A stretch of DNA of 64,000 nt from Actinobacillus arthritidis (GCF_029774155.1 NZ_CP103833.1:930001-994000), one strand, 5' to 3'. Positions 28,142 to 42,643 are shown, numbered from the stretch's first letter. Numbers and translations are program-made. Notes: generated by a model from the letters alone, not told the origin.

Positions 28142-29371
28142 ATGACTATTGAGATCTTAACGCCGGATTTACCCGAATCTGTAGCGGATGCAACTGTTGC
28201 AACTTGGCATAAAAACGTCGGTGATGCGATTAAACGTGATGAAGTAATCGTTGAAATTGAAACGGATAAAGTCGTATTAGAAGTACCAGCGCCACATGAC
28301 GGTATTTTAGCCGAAATCACTCAAGCGCAAAGTGCAACGGTAATTTCTAAACAATTACTCGGTAAAATCTCAACTGTTCAAGCAGGCGATTTTACCCAAG
28401 AAACGATTAAACCGGCTAATGAAGCAACACCGGCGGATCGTAAATCTGCGGCAATTGAACATGATCATTCCGATGCGGATTCTCAAGGCCCGGCGATTCG
28501 CCGTTTACTCGCAGAACATAATATTGAAGCACATCTAGTAAAAGGTAGCGGTGTGGGCGGTCGTATTACTCGTGAAGATATTGAGCATTACCTCACACAA
28601 CAAAAAACTCAAACTACAACACAACCTACGGTAAGTGAACAAAATACGGTCAGTACCGTTGCCTATTCCGCACGTAGTGAAAAACGAGTACCGATGACTC
28701 GTTTACGTAAGCGTATCGCAGAACGCCTGTTAGAAGCGAAAAATACTACGGCAATGCTCACTACGTTCAATGAAGTGGATATGCAACCGATTATGAGCTT
28801 GCGTAAAACTTACGGTGAAAAATTTGAAAAACAACACGGAGTACGTCTAGGCTTTATGTCGTTCTACATCAAAGCTGTGGTAGAAGCATTAAAACGTTAT
28901 CCGGAAATCAATGCTTCGATTGATGGTGATGATGTGGTATATCACAACTACTTTGATATTAGCATTGCCGTATCAACCCCTCGCGGATTAGTTACCCCGG
29001 TAATTCGTAACTGTGATAAATTATCTATGGCGGATATTGAGAAAACAATCAAAGCACTGGCTGAGAAAGGTCGTGACGGTAAATTAACCGTAGAAGATTT
29101 AACCGGCGGTAATTTCACCATTACAAACGGCGGAGTATTTGGTTCGCTAATGTCCACCCCAATTATTAATCCGCCACAAAGTGCGATTTTAGGGATGCAC
29201 GCCATTAAAGAGCGTCCTGTCGCAGTAAACGGTCAAGTGGTAATTCGCCCAATGATGTATTTAGCCCTATCTTACGACCACCGCTTAATTGATGGACGTG
29301 AATCTGTTGGTTTCTTAGTTGCGGTCAAAGATTTATTAGAAGACCCGACACGTTTATTACTCGAAATCTAA
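28142..29371 (+). CDS. sucB: Dihydrolipoyllysine succinyltransferase E2
   Basis: SucB is the E2 core of the 2-oxoglutarate dehydrogenase complex. The 409-residue product has a lipoyl domain at 1-80 with the lipoylated lysine in [14 protein letters not shown] (residue about 43), a short Ala/Glu linker, an E3-binding domain ([20 protein letters not shown] and [11 protein letters not shown]), a Thr/Gln-rich linker and the catalytic acyltransferase domain ending [17 protein letters not shown] with the catalytic His. AAAGGAA is the ribosome-binding site. It follows sucA by 113 bases, and a strong terminator follows. Confidence 0.97.
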   Translation: MTIEILTPDLPESVADATVATWHKNVGDAIKRDEVIVEIETDKVVLEVPAPHDGILAEITQAQSATVISKQLLGKISTVQAGDFTQETIKPANEATPADRKSAAIEHDHSDADSQGPAIRRLLAEHNIEAHLVKGSGVGGRITREDIEHYLTQQKTQTTTQPTVSEQNTVSTVAYSARSEKRVPMTRLRKRIAERLLEAKNTTAMLTTFNEVDMQPIMSLRKTYGEKFEKQHGVRLGFMSFYIKAVVEALKRYPEINASIDGDDVVYHNYFDISIAVSTPRGLVTPVIRNCDKLSMADIEKTIKALAEKGRDGKLTVEDLTGGNFTITNGGVFGSLMSTPIINPPQSAILGMHAIKERPVAVNGQVVIRPMMYLALSYDHRLIDGRESVGFLVAVKDLLEDPTRLLLEI

Positions 29372-29396
29372 CTTATCTAAATCAGTCCGACTCAAA

Positions 29397-29427
29397 CCGC
29401 TTATAGTCAATGCTATAAGCGGCTTTT
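29397..29427 (+). terminator. Terminator of sucAB
   Basis: CCGCTTATAG (29397-29406), loop TCAATG, CTATAAGCGG (29413-29422), then CTTTT. It lies 25 bases after the sucB stop and separates sucAB from the DUF535 gene and sucCD. Confidence 0.88.
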
Positions 29428-29506
29428 CAAGAAAGCTCACCCACACTTTGTAAATTAATCAATTTTATTGTATTATAGTGTCATTATTGAGTACTTTTAG
29501 AGAAAT

Positions 29507-30373
29507 ATGACTGATTATAATTACCCTAGCGCATACCAAATATACCCCGATACTCCCCAAAAATCTTATCGTTTAAAACGCTTACGCTTCTGGTTGCGTT
29601 CTCGTTTACATCAAAAACAAATTAATCTATTTACGCAATTTGTAAATAAGAATCCGTCTCTTATCCCGTTACTGAATCAAAGAGCTAACTATAGCTATCC
29701 TCTTGTTCATCGTTTTTTAGATAAACGTTTTAACGCAACACAGCGTTTTCAAGCTATCTGTGATAACTTAACTTTTCTCCCTCATGCATTATCTCAATAC
29801 CAATTACCCCCGTTATGGGAAAAATCAATAAGCTTTGGAGAAATCGCACCTGATTTTGAACTTCGCTTAAATATTAATGAACACCAACCGATGGAAGGTT
29901 TTTGGGCATTGGAGCTATATCAAAAAAGCTCTCAACAGCTTGTTTATCTATTAACTTTTGGACTAGTGAAAAATGCCTTACTTATCGGTGTGATTCAAGG
30001 CTCTAACCAAGCTAATGCAAAAGAGCTAATGAAACAATTAACTAAACAATGCTATGGCTTACGTCCTGCTTATTTGATGGTAGAAAGCATGAAGTTACTC
30101 ACGTCAGCACTTGGTTATAACCAATTACTCGGTATTCCGCATAAATATCAAAATAAATCCCGCTTTATTCAAAGTAAACGTTATGTAGTTGATTATGATA
30201 CGATCTTTAGTGAAAGCAATGGGATTCTAAAAGATTATTGGCAAATGCCTGTTGTTATAGAGAACTCTCTTGAAACAATCCCTAGTAAAAAACGATCTAT
30301 GTACCGTAAACGCTTTGCATTACTTGAACAAATCGAAATAAATATTCGTAAAGTATTTGGAATCTCCCTATAA
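29507..30373 (+). CDS. DUF535 (VirK/YbjX) family protein
   Basis: A 288-residue member of the VirK/YbjX (DUF535) family; function is unknown, although Salmonella members are linked to resistance to antimicrobial peptides and to virulence. Family blocks seen are RFQAICDNLTFL, FEIAP-like FGEIAPDFELRL, GFWALELY, LVYLLTFGLV and GIPHKYQNKSRFIQSKRYVV with DYDTIFSESNG. The N-terminus has no signal peptide, so it is probably cytoplasmic or peripheral. It breaks the usual sucABCD run, sitting between sucB and sucC with its own flanking terminators, suggesting an insertion in this lineage. Confidence 0.88.
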   Translation: MTDYNYPSAYQIYPDTPQKSYRLKRLRFWLRSRLHQKQINLFTQFVNKNPSLIPLLNQRANYSYPLVHRFLDKRFNATQRFQAICDNLTFLPHALSQYQLPPLWEKSISFGEIAPDFELRLNINEHQPMEGFWALELYQKSSQQLVYLLTFGLVKNALLIGVIQGSNQANAKELMKQLTKQCYGLRPAYLMVESMKLLTSALGYNQLLGIPHKYQNKSRFIQSKRYVVDYDTIFSESNGILKDYWQMPVVIENSLETIPSKKRSMYRKRFALLEQIEINIRKVFGISL

Positions 30374-30401
30374 ATTCTTATCTAAACACTCTTTCATTCT
30401 T

Positions 30402-30447
30402 AACCGCTTCTAATATTTAGACAAGCGGTTAGAATTTGAGATTTTTT
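30402..30447 (+). terminator. Uptake-signal terminator after the DUF535 gene
   Basis: AACCGCTT (30402-30409) and AAGCGGTT (30423-30430), the latter inside ACAAGCGGT, form an 8-bp stem with CTAA/TTAG extending inward. A T7 run comes at about 30442-30448, a little late for a classic terminator. Confidence 0.6.
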
Positions 30448-30542
30448 TGCATTTTATTCTCCATCTTCAATTTGCTTTTTTAGCTTAGATCCTTTAAATT
30501 CTGAAAGATTTTTAAGAAAAATTATTCTATACGGGAAACTAT

Positions 30543-31708
30543 ATGAACCTACATGAATATCAAGCAAAGCAAATTCTTGCACAATATCAACTCCCGGTGA
30601 GTAAGGGTATCGCTTGTTCAAATACAGATGAAGCCATCGCCGCAATTCAGCAATTAAACGGTGATACATGGGCGCGAAATGTCAAGTCCATGCAGGAGGT
30701 CGAGGTAAAGCCGGTGGTGTTAAATTAGTTCGTAATGAAGCTGAAGTTCAAGCCTTTTGCGATAAATGGTTTGGACAAAATTTAATTACGTTTCAGACCG
30801 ACGCAAACGGTCAACCAGTTAATACAATTTATATCGAAGAAACTTGCCAAATTGGACATGAATTATATTTAGGTGCTGTGATAGATCGCTCATCGCAAAA
30901 AGTCGTATTTATGGCATCTAGTGCCGGTGGAATGAATATTGAAGATGTCGCTCAGCAAACGCCCGAACTTATCCATAAAGTAACTATCGACCCGCTTACC
31001 GGCGCTCAACCCTTTCAAGGCAGAGAACTCGCTTTCCAACTAGGATTATCCGGTGATCAAATCAAACAATTCGCACATATTTTTGTGCAACTAGCCAAGC
31101 TTTTTATCGAAAAAGATCTCTCACTACTTGAAATAAATCCTCTCGTGCTAACCAAACAAGGTCAATTACTCTGCTTAGATGCTAAAATGGTGATTGATAG
31201 TAATGCACTTTATCGCCATCCTGAACTCAAAGCCCTACAAGATCCAAGTCAAGAAGATGCTCGGGAAGCTGAAGCAGCGGAATGGGATCTCAACTACGTT
31301 GCGTTAGATGGAAATATCGGCTGTATGGTTAATGGTGCTGGCTTAGCCATGGGAACCATGGATATTGTTAAATTACACGGCGGTCGTCCGGCAAACTTTT
31401 TAGATGTCGGTGGCGGTGCAACTAAAGAACGTGTTGCGGAAGCCTTTAAGCTAATTCTGTCTGATCACAATGTGAAAGCTGTGTTAGTCAATATCTTCGG
31501 CGGTATCGTCAGATGTGACTTAATTGCAGAAGGTATTATTGCCGCAGTTAACGAAGTCGGCGTAAATCTTCCTGTTATTGTACGTTTAGAGGGTACGAAT
31601 GCCGAGCTAGGTCGTAACATTTTAGCAAATAGCGGACTAAGCCTTATGACAGCAAGCACATTAACTCAAGCGACAAAACTTGCGATCACAGCGACGGAAG
31701 GAAAATAG
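30543..31708 (+). pseudogene. sucC: Succinyl-CoA ligase beta subunit, apparent frameshift
   Basis: SucC and SucD convert succinyl-CoA, ADP and phosphate to succinate, CoA and ATP. The beginning MNLHEYQAKQILAQYQLPVS is in one frame and stops at 30728; the rest, from [19 protein letters not shown], is in another from about 30671. In ACATGGGCGCGAAATGTCAA at 30666-30685 one base is missing; adding it gives [11 protein letters not shown], matching E. coli [13 protein letters not shown], and a 388-residue protein, the exact E. coli length. Downstream, [14 protein letters not shown] and [11 protein letters not shown] are normal. It lies two bases before sucD. Either a true null or a sequence error. 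Confidence 0.88.
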
Positions 31709-31709
31709 T

Positions 31710-32579
31710 ATGGCGATTTTAATTGATAAGAACACTAAAGTGATTTGCCAAGGCTTTACTGGTGGACAAGGTACCTTTCATAGTGAGCAAGCCTTAGCAT
31801 ATGGTACTCAGCTTGTCGGGGGCGTTTCGCCTAATAAAGGTGGTACACCGCATCTCGGCTTACCGGTATTTAATACCGTGCGAGAGGCAGTGCAACAAAC
31901 TGGGGCAACTGCAAGCGTCATTTATGTACCGGCTCCCGGTTGTAAAGATGCCATTTTAGAAGCAATTGATGCAGGGATTCAGCTGATTGTGTGTATTACC
32001 GAAGGTATTCCGACCCTAGATATGCTGATCGTTAAACAAAAATTAAAAGAAAGTGGTGTACGTATGATTGGCCCGAATTGTCCAGGTATTATCACACCGG
32101 ATGAATGTAAAATCGGCATTATGCCAGCACATATTCATAAGAAAGGTAAAATCGGTATTGTTTCTCGCTCCGGTACATTAACCTATGAAGCGGTCAAACA
32201 AACGACTGATGAAGGATTTGGCCAATCAACCTGTGTCGGTATCGGTGGCGATCCGATACCCGGTTCCAGTTTTATTGATATTCTAAAACTCTTCCAAGCA
32301 GACCCAGAAACAGAAGCGATCGTAATGATTGGTGAAATTGGTGGAAGTGCTGAAGAAGAAGCGACCGAATTTATCAAAATGCATGTGACTAAACCGGTTG
32401 TAAGCTACATTGCAGGTGTGACTGCACCGAAAGGAAAACGGATGGGACACGCTGGTGCAATCATTAGTGGCGGTAAAGGTACCGCAGATGAAAAATTTAA
32501 AGCACTAGAACAAGCGGGAGTGACAACGGTTCGTAGCTTAGCAGAAATTGGAAGTGCATTAAAAACATTGCTAAAATAG
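31710..32579 (+). CDS. sucD: Succinyl-CoA ligase alpha subunit
   Basis: SucD carries the catalytic phosphohistidine of succinyl-CoA synthetase. The product from ATG 31710 is 289 residues, the usual length; the frame stays open ten codons upstream inside sucC but GGAAGGAAA precedes this ATG. Blocks are [18 protein letters not shown], the CoA site and [51 protein letters not shown] and [18 protein letters not shown] with the active-site His. It is intact although its partner sucC appears frameshifted. Confidence 0.96.
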   Translation: MAILIDKNTKVICQGFTGGQGTFHSEQALAYGTQLVGGVSPNKGGTPHLGLPVFNTVREAVQQTGATASVIYVPAPGCKDAILEAIDAGIQLIVCITEGIPTLDMLIVKQKLKESGVRMIGPNCPGIITPDECKIGIMPAHIHKKGKIGIVSRSGTLTYEAVKQTTDEGFGQSTCVGIGGDPIPGSSFIDILKLFQADPETEAIVMIGEIGGSAEEEATEFIKMHVTKPVVSYIAGVTAPKGKRMGHAGAIISGGKGTADEKFKALEQAGVTTVRSLAEIGSALKTLLK

Positions 32580-32606
32580 TTTCAAGATTCTCTTAGGCGA
32601 GATAAA

Positions 32607-32640
32607 CAAAACCCCGAGGCAAATGCTTCGGGGTTTTCGT
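32607..32640. terminator. Bidirectional terminator between sucD and gyrB
   Basis: AAAACCCCGA (about 32609-32618) and TCGGGGTTTT (about 32629-32638) pair around GGCAAATGCT, with A and T runs on either side. It serves the converging sucCD and gyrB. Confidence 0.88.
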
Positions 32641-32642
32641 TA

Positions 32643-35078
<2,436 letters not shown>

Positions 35079-35295
35079 TTATTCCTATACTTTATGAAAT
35101 GGAAAAGGCTCTATTTCTTATCAAAAAATTTAAAGCCAAAAAATTGCGAAGATTATAGCAGAAAAATGCGAAAAAGTATTGGAAACAAGCGGTTAAAAAG
35201 GAAAGGAAATTTGTAAACTTAGGAAATCAAAAAGCGGCTAACTTTTCTTAGCAAGAATCTCAGAAAATTTAACCGCTTGCACTTAATTCATCTAA

Positions 35296-36177
35296 TTAAG
35301 CATAGATGCCAACTAAAATAGCAAAAAACACTCCTAAACCAAAATAGTGATTATTTAAAAAGGCCTTAAAACATTGCTCTCTTGCTCGTTGTTTCGTGAG
35401 CCAACATTGATAACTAAATAGACCTGCACTTAATGCTAACACAACAAAATAGCCCCAGTGATGTTCACTTATCCAGCCAAAAATAACTAACAGCACTAAC
35501 GCAATAAATTGCAATAAGGCAATGATTTTATTGTCGTATTGTGCAAATAAAATCGCTGTAGATTTTACCCCGATACGCAAGTCATCATCACGATCAACCA
35601 TTGCATATTGCGTATCGTAAGCGACCGTCCAAAAAATATTGGCGAAAAACAATAACCAACATTCCAACGGCAACGATTCACTTACTGCACCATATGCCAT
35701 CGGAATTGCCCAACCGAATGCCATCCCCAATACTACTTGCGGCAAATGGGTAAAACGTTTCATAAACGGGTAAATAATTGCTAACGCTACCGCAACAAAC
35801 GACAGTAAAAAAGCATATCGGTTAAGTAATAAATCCAAAACAAAAGCAATACACAACAATAATACAAACAGTATTTTTGCTTCCGTCGTCGTCACTCGTC
35901 TGGTGGCAAGCGGACGTTGCGAAGTACGCTTCACTTCACCGTCAATATGACGATCGGCATAATCATTAATCACACAGCCTGCCGCTCGCATAACGATTAC
36001 GCCTAATACAAAAATCACTAACACGGACAGAGGCGGAATACCGTCGGTCATGGCAAATAATGCCCATAGTGTCGGGTGAAGTAAAAGCAATGTACCGATT
36101 GGCTTATCAAAACGCATAAGTCGCGCATACGCCAACCATTTATGCCGAGAAAAATGTTGTTGAAAAAATGTCGTCAT
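35296..36177 (-). CDS. ubiA: 4-hydroxybenzoate octaprenyltransferase
   Basis: UbiA attaches the polyprenyl tail to 4-hydroxybenzoate at the inner membrane in ubiquinone synthesis. The 293-residue protein has about eight to nine membrane segments. The first aspartate motif is [20 protein letters not shown] (residues about 71-90) and the second is [20 protein letters not shown]. It is the second gene of a glpR-ubiA pair; the glpR stop and ubiA start share one base (36177), so translation is coupled. This pairing is not the E. coli ubiCA arrangement. Confidence 0.95.
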   Translation of the reverse strand: MTTFFQQHFSRHKWLAYARLMRFDKPIGTLLLLHPTLWALFAMTDGIPPLSVLVIFVLGVIVMRAAGCVINDYADRHIDGEVKRTSQRPLATRRVTTTEAKILFVLLLCIAFVLDLLLNRYAFLLSFVAVALAIIYPFMKRFTHLPQVVLGMAFGWAIPMAYGAVSESLPLECWLLFFANIFWTVAYDTQYAMVDRDDDLRIGVKSTAILFAQYDNKIIALLQFIALVLLVIFGWISEHHWGYFVVLALSAGLFSYQCWLTKQRAREQCFKAFLNNHYFGLGVFFAILVGIYA

Positions 36178-36938
36178 TAATTACCGCAGATTTGTACTGC
36201 CACTTTGGTTGCTACTAATCGTTGCCGCAATTCTAACGGTAATGGCAAATCTGTAAACAAATAATTTACTTCGGTAATATCGCCTAGGCGAACAATTGCA
36301 CTACGACTGAATTTTGAATGATCGGTTACCAAAATCACTTGGCGCGAACTTTGCATTAATGCTCGTTTCACTTGCACTTCGTGATAGTCATAATCGAGCA
36401 TTGAACCGTCACTATCAATCGCACTAATGCCTAAAATGCCGAAATCTAAACGGAATTGGCTAATAAAATTCACGGTTGCTTCGCCAATTAAGCCACCATC
36501 AGTCCTTAAATTACCTCCGGCTACCGTGATATGGAAATCTTCTTTCTGCATTAAAATATGTGCAGCATTAAGGTTATTAGTCACAATACGTAAATTTTGG
36601 TGAGACAACAACGCATAAGCCACCGCTTCAGAGGTAGTACCGATATCCAAGAATAATGAAGCACCGTTCGGAATCATTGCCGCCACATGGCGTGCAATCT
36701 CATTTTTTTGCTCAGAGAAAAATTGTTTACGTTCGGTATAATCGCTATTTTCACTGTTAGACGGCATTCCGGCACCACCGTGATGGCGGCGAATCAAATT
36801 CTTTTCGGCTAATTCATTTAAGTCACGGCGAATCGTTTGAGAACTTACATTTAATTGAGCAACTAACTCTTCTGTGCTGACATAACCCAACTGATTAACC
36901 AGTTCAATAATTTTATTGTGGCGAATAGATTGTTTCAT
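36177..36938 (-). CDS. glpR: Glycerol-3-phosphate regulon repressor GlpR
   Basis: GlpR is a DeoR-family repressor of glycerol and glycerol-3-phosphate use. The start is set at ATG 36938 ([18 protein letters not shown]), with GGAGGAA upstream, giving 253 residues; the frame is open a further 20 codons without family similarity. The helix-turn-helix contains [20 protein letters not shown], and the sugar-phosphate domain has [36 protein letters not shown] and VTDHSKF, closely following E. coli GlpR. The frame overlaps ubiA by one base. Confidence 0.95.
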   Translation of the reverse strand: MKQSIRHNKIIELVNQLGYVSTEELVAQLNVSSQTIRRDLNELAEKNLIRRHHGGAGMPSNSENSDYTERKQFFSEQKNEIARHVAAMIPNGASLFLDIGTTSEAVAYALLSHQNLRIVTNNLNAAHILMQKEDFHITVAGGNLRTDGGLIGEATVNFISQFRLDFGILGISAIDSDGSMLDYDYHEVQVKRALMQSSRQVILVTDHSKFSRSAIVRLGDITEVNYLFTDLPLPLELRQRLVATKVAVQICGN

Positions 36939-36963
36939 TTGCTTATTCCTCCGCAAAGTTTTT

Positions 36964-36995
36964 AAAAAAAATGACCGCTTACAAGCGGTCATTTT
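36964..36995 (-). terminator. Uptake-signal terminator of purB
   Basis: AAAATGACCGCTT (36968-36980) and AAGCGGTCATTTT (36983-36995) form a 13-bp stem with a very short loop, using two abutting uptake signals. On the minus strand a T-run follows (complement of A at 36964-36970). It ends purB just before glpR. Confidence 0.85.
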
Positions 36996-37006
36996 CAACG
37001 TAATTC

Positions 37007-38375
<1,369 letters not shown>

Positions 38376-38404
38376 TGTTTTCTCCAAATAAATAAATGTT
38401 CGAC

Positions 38405-38431
38405 ACATATTCTCCATCACGGAGAATATGT
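38405..38431. other. Palindrome between hflD and purB
   Basis: ACATATTCTCC (38405-38415) and GGAGAATATGT (38421-38431) form a perfect 11-bp stem with loop ATCAC. It partly abuts the hflD stop. No U-run follows on the minus strand, so it looks more like a processing or stability hairpin than a terminator. The hflD-purB pairing itself is as in E. coli. Confidence 0.5.
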
Positions 38432-39063
38432 TTAAATACTTTTATACAACTGTTGTGCTTGATTAAGAATCTTTCTACGGGAAAATAAGAATTGCCAGCG
38501 AGTGCCACCGACTTGTTGCCATAAGATACCAGCACGGATACCGGCTAATAAACTGGCTCTGATTTTTTGCTGAATATCCGGACGCACCAAATAATCTTGT
38601 AAGCCTAGTACATGAATTTTTGAACCGAGTGGGCTAATCACATCACTGTAAATTGCGCTAAATTGGCAATCATTTGATCCGCCATAATATCATTCTCATA
38701 AAGCGGTAATTGACGTTCAATTTGCTGTAAACGTTCTGCTAATTTTGCTTTAGCTTCAGGATTTTTATTTAGCTTTTGACTTAAGGCGAGGACATTAATC
38801 CAATAACGACCGATTTCCGTATCCAATTTACCATTTTGACTGCCCATTTGTGCTTGAGCGGTTTCCAACCCTAATTTCAAATGGGATAATTGATCGTCAA
38901 AAACTGCTAAAGTCGAATCCGGCTGAGTAACGAGTAAACTTTTGATTGAATTTGCAAAAATCTCACGATCCGCTGAACCTTTGTGAGCAAATTGTTGAAC
39001 TAAACTAACCGCTTGGCAAACTCCTGCAAAAGCAACCGTAATATCGTGATAATTTGTAGCCAT
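38432..39063 (-). pseudogene. hflD: High-frequency lysogenisation protein HflD homologue, apparent frameshift
   Basis: HflD (YcfC) is a peripheral inner-membrane protein first known as a regulator of lambda lysogeny; its normal cell role is unclear. The first 141 residues (MATNYHDITVAFAGVCQAVS to [10 protein letters not shown]) are in one frame, while [14 protein letters not shown] to the end is in another. On the minus strand TTAGCGCAATTTAC at about 38656 lacks one G; with it the join reads [16 protein letters not shown], matching E. coli, and the protein is 210 residues. The hflD-purB order is the E. coli order. Probably a sequence error. Confidence 0.85.
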
Positions 39064-39180
39064 AAATCAAAAATGAATGAAATGATAAAGAAAAGATTAA
39101 ATCAAAATTGGTAATCAATATAACATTTTTTTATTTATTTTTGAATGAAAAAGCAAGAAATTTATTGTTGAAAAGAATAG

Positions 39181-39216
39181 AAAAGACGCCAACGTAACCG
39201 TTTGCGTCTTTATAAA
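39181..39216 (-). terminator. Possible terminator of cydDC
   Basis: AAAGACGC (about 39182-39189) and GCGTCTTT (about 39204-39211) pair around a 14-base AT-poor interior. A short T-stretch follows on the minus strand. It lies about 15 bases after the cydC stop. Confidence 0.6.
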
Positions 39217-39225
39217 TTGCTTAGA

Positions 39226-40893
39226 TTAATGAATAAACTTACCGTTATCCATTCGATAGACTTTATCGAACTTATCTAAACCGTGTAAACGGTGAGTAAT
39301 CATTAATAATGTTCTATTTTGGCTATGCGTTAAAATTAATTCTAAAATTTGTTGCTCGGTTTCTCGATCTAATCCTTCAGTCGGTTCATCTAATAATATA
39401 ATTTCCGCCGGACTGAGCAATAAACGGGCTAAGCCTAAACGGCGTTGTTCGCCACCGGAAAGCGGTCGACCGCCCTCACCTAACCATAAATCGAGTCCCT
39501 GTTCATTGAGTAAATAGGATAATCCCACTTGGTTTACGACCGTTATTAATTGTAGCTCCGTCGCTTGAGCATTACCAAATAATAAATTATCACGTAAGCT
39601 AGCGTTGAAAATATGTACTCGCTGACTCAAGGTAACGAGATGCTGACGCAGGGTAGATTCCGTATAATCCGCAATCTTGCAAGAATTTAAACAAATTTGA
39701 CCGCTTGTCGGGTCATAATTACGATTCAGCAGTTGGAAAATGGTACTCTTACCACTACCCGTTTTACCTAAAATCGCCACTTTTTGTCCGGCAAAAATCT
39801 CAAACGAAATATTCTGCAACACTGGATCAATACTATTCGGATAAGCGAATGTTACCGCATCAAATTGCACAAGCTGTTGATTTTGCTCGACTTTTTTCCA
39901 ATCGTCTTGGTTTCCGAAACTTACTAACGGTTGTTGTTCGGTAATTTCATTCAACCGCTCTGCCGCAGTAATCACTTGTCCTAAATGTAAAAATGCCAAA
40001 CCAATTGGCATTAAAATCTCCGCCGAAGCCATTACACAAAAAACAACAAGTGCAATTAACGCTTCGGGATAATCAGCAGAAGACACATTAATTGCAGTGG
40101 ATACCAAATAAATCACCACACAAACCAAAATACCATTAGCAAAAGTTAATAAGGCATTGGATAATCCGGTTAAATAGCTTTCCTTACTTTGTGCATTGAG
40201 CCATTCTTTTTCCGTTTGATTCAGTTTATTACTTGCTTGCTCCACCACACCGAATAATAAAAACTCGGCGTGCATTTGAATCCATTCAATAAATTGACTG
40301 CGATAGTTTGATCGAGCTTGAATTACTTTTGCCCCTGATTTACGTCCTAAACGATAAAATAATATTGGAAAAATCACTAATAAAGCGGTTAACGTCCCAC
40401 AAATAATCAACGCAAGTAATGGCGATACAAAAGATAAGCCGATGCCCATAAATATAATCAGCATAACAGCACTGACAAAGGGCGAAATCAGATTTAAATA
40501 CAACGTATCCAAAGTATCAACATCCGCCACTAAGCGATTGAGTAACTCGCTGTTTCTAAAGCGATTTAAACCACTCGGGCTAAGCGGAATCAATTTACGG
40601 AATACGGTAACACGTAAATTGGCTAATACACGGAATGTCGCATCATGTGTCACTAAACGCTCAAAATAACGAGCAATCGTACGACCAATTGCCAAACCTC
40701 TTACACCTGATGATGGGTAAAAGAAATTAAATATTATCGCTGAGCCAGCTAAAAAAGATGCCGATAAAAACCACCCCGATAAACTTAATAAGCCGATACT
40801 TGCCGTTAAACCGGTGATAGCTAAAACAATACCTAACAACAAACGTCCCCAATGGGTACGATAAAGAGAAAGAAAAGGAAAAATTGATTTCAT
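39226..40893 (-). CDS. cydC: Heterodimeric cysteine/glutathione ABC exporter subunit CydC
   Basis: CydC, with CydD, exports cysteine and glutathione to the periplasm, which is needed to assemble cytochrome bd oxidase. The 555-residue half-transporter has six membrane segments (about 1-310) and an ATPase domain with Walker A ILGKTGSGKST, the signature LSGGEQRRLGLARLLL and Walker B IILLDEPTEG. The start block MKSIFPFLSLYRTHWGRLLL resembles other CydC proteins. The gene begins 10 bases after cydD, and an uptake signal lies in its ATPase region (about 39700). Confidence 0.95.
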   Translation of the reverse strand: MKSIFPFLSLYRTHWGRLLLGIVLAITGLTASIGLLSLSGWFLSASFLAGSAIIFNFFYPSSGVRGLAIGRTIARYFERLVTHDATFRVLANLRVTVFRKLIPLSPSGLNRFRNSELLNRLVADVDTLDTLYLNLISPFVSAVMLIIFMGIGLSFVSPLLALIICGTLTALLVIFPILFYRLGRKSGAKVIQARSNYRSQFIEWIQMHAEFLLFGVVEQASNKLNQTEKEWLNAQSKESYLTGLSNALLTFANGILVCVVIYLVSTAINVSSADYPEALIALVVFCVMASAEILMPIGLAFLHLGQVITAAERLNEITEQQPLVSFGNQDDWKKVEQNQQLVQFDAVTFAYPNSIDPVLQNISFEIFAGQKVAILGKTGSGKSTIFQLLNRNYDPTSGQICLNSCKIADYTESTLRQHLVTLSQRVHIFNASLRDNLLFGNAQATELQLITVVNQVGLSYLLNEQGLDLWLGEGGRPLSGGEQRRLGLARLLLSPAEIILLDEPTEGLDRETEQQILELILTHSQNRTLLMITHRLHGLDKFDKVYRMDNGKFIH

Positions 40894-40903
40894 GTATTAC
40901 CTA

Positions 40904-42643
40904 TTAGTGTTGTTGTAATTCTGCAAAGTAGCCCTCTTTTTCAACCGCTTCAAAGCGACCTTTTTGTACAATTTCGCCTTGTTTCATTACCCAAATTTCA
41001 TCACATTGTTTGAGATCTTCAATACGATGTGTAATCATCAACGTTGTTTGTGTTTGGCTCAAATGTTGCAATGCGTTCAATACCTGTTGTTCCGATTGCA
41101 TATCTAAACTGGCAGTCGGTTCATCTAGTAAAAGCAATTCGTAATTACGCAATAATGCACGTGCAATCGCAATACGTTGCGCTTGTCCGCCTGAAATCCC
41201 TATATTTGAATCTTGAACCTGGCTATCTAAGCCTAAACGATATACAAATTCATCTGCTTTTGATAAAGCTAATGCCTGTTCGAGTTGTGCTTCCGTTGCA
41301 TTCGGATTACCCAATAAAATATTTTCTTTCAGCGATCCTTTAATCAACTGTGGATTTTGCCCTACCCAAGCTAACTTCTGGCGATATTGACTTAAATTTA
41401 GCTCTCGCAACTCCACGCCGTTTACCGTGACCGAACCTTGATAAGGTAAGAAACCTAATAACATATTCATCAACGAAGTCTTGCCTGCTCCGCTTTGTCC
41501 AACCAAAGCGATATGTTGGCGAGCAGTAAGAGTAAAATCCAACGATTTGGTCAATTCCTTACCTTGTGGTGAAAGAATCACACAATCTTTTGCAACGATT
41601 TCAATCGGTCGGTTTGGCAAATCTTTTTGCAAATCGGTTTGAACTTGCGTGACTTGTTGATTTAAAAAAGATTCTATGCCATCTGCCGCACCGATTGCCG
41701 CTTTATCATGATAAAACACACCTAACTCACGCAGAGGTTGATAAAATTCCGGTGCTAACATTAAACAGAAAAAACCGATAAATAGGCTCACTCCCGTTCC
41801 GTAATAACCAAAATCCAATTCGCCTAAATAGATAAAACCGAAATAAACAGCCATCACTGCAATCGATACTGCAGTAAAAAATTCCAATACGGCAGAAGAC
41901 AGAAATGCCATTTTCAGCACATCCATCGTGCTTAAACGAAACGCTTCGGTACTTTGATAAATTTGTTCGGTTTGCTTCTCCGCCTGACCGAATAAACGAA
42001 TGGTTTCCAATCCTCTTAATTTATCTAAAAATTGACCGCTAATCCGTGAAAGCACTCCGATATTACGTTGATTCGCTTCCACTGCTTTAATACCGGCAAG
42101 AGCCATAAAAAGCGGTAATAATGGCAATGTTATAAATAAAATAACACCAGCGACCCAGTTAATCGGGAATACAAAACAAAGAATAATCATCGGCACCAAT
42201 ACTGATAAAAATTGTTGGGGCAAATAGCGTGCATAGAAATTATGTAAATTCTCTACTTGCTCTAACATTAATGTTGCCCAGCTTCCTGCCGGTTTTTGCC
42301 GCATACTTATCGGACCGATTTCAACAAGTTTTGCCATAAGCTGTTCACGCAAATGTAAACGTAATACTTGCCCGGCTTTAAAACCAATTCGCTCACGTAG
42401 CCACGTCAGCAAAGCACGTGCACAAAAACAGACAAATAATAAGCCGATCTCGAATAAAAACATTTGAGGACGTTGATGTTCAATAATCATTTTATGCAAC
42501 ATCGTTGCCAATAGTGCCATTTGTCCAATCATAAAGACTGCACTCAAACTACCTAATAAAACATTAAGATACATCCACTTCTTGATGATATTCTGTTGTC
42601 CTCGAAGCCATTTTTGTAACTGCTTTTGTCGTTGTTTTTCCAT
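40904..42643 (-). CDS. cydD: Heterodimeric cysteine/glutathione ABC exporter subunit CydD
   Basis: CydD is the partner of CydC in the inner-membrane exporter required for cytochrome bd. The 579-residue protein has six membrane segments in residues about 15-320, followed by an ATPase domain with Walker A VGQSGAGKTSLMN, the signature ISGGQAQRIAIARAL and Walker B LLLLDEPTASLD. The block PISMRQKPAGSWATLMLEQV and LPLLPLFMALAGIKA are typical. The order cydDC is as in E. coli. Functional pairing suggests microaerobic respiration by cytochrome bd in this organism. Confidence 0.95.
   Translation of the reverse strand: MEKQRQKQLQKWLRGQQNIIKKWMYLNVLLGSLSAVFMIGQMALLATMLHKMIIEHQRPQMFLFEIGLLFVCFCARALLTWLRERIGFKAGQVLRLHLREQLMAKLVEIGPISMRQKPAGSWATLMLEQVENLHNFYARYLPQQFLSVLVPMIILCFVFPINWVAGVILFITLPLLPLFMALAGIKAVEANQRNIGVLSRISGQFLDKLRGLETIRLFGQAEKQTEQIYQSTEAFRLSTMDVLKMAFLSSAVLEFFTAVSIAVMAVYFGFIYLGELDFGYYGTGVSLFIGFFCLMLAPEFYQPLRELGVFYHDKAAIGAADGIESFLNQQVTQVQTDLQKDLPNRPIEIVAKDCVILSPQGKELTKSLDFTLTARQHIALVGQSGAGKTSLMNMLLGFLPYQGSVTVNGVELRELNLSQYRQKLAWVGQNPQLIKGSLKENILLGNPNATEAQLEQALALSKADEFVYRLGLDSQVQDSNIGISGGQAQRIAIARALLRNYELLLLDEPTASLDMQSEQQVLNALQHLSQTQTTLMITHRIEDLKQCDEIWVMKQGEIVQKGRFEAVEKEGYFAELQQH

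Noticed and set aside
30668..31708. A separate short sucC starting at 30668
   Set aside because: The start lies in the middle of the conserved protein and follows a frameshift; it is the rest of sucC, not its own gene.
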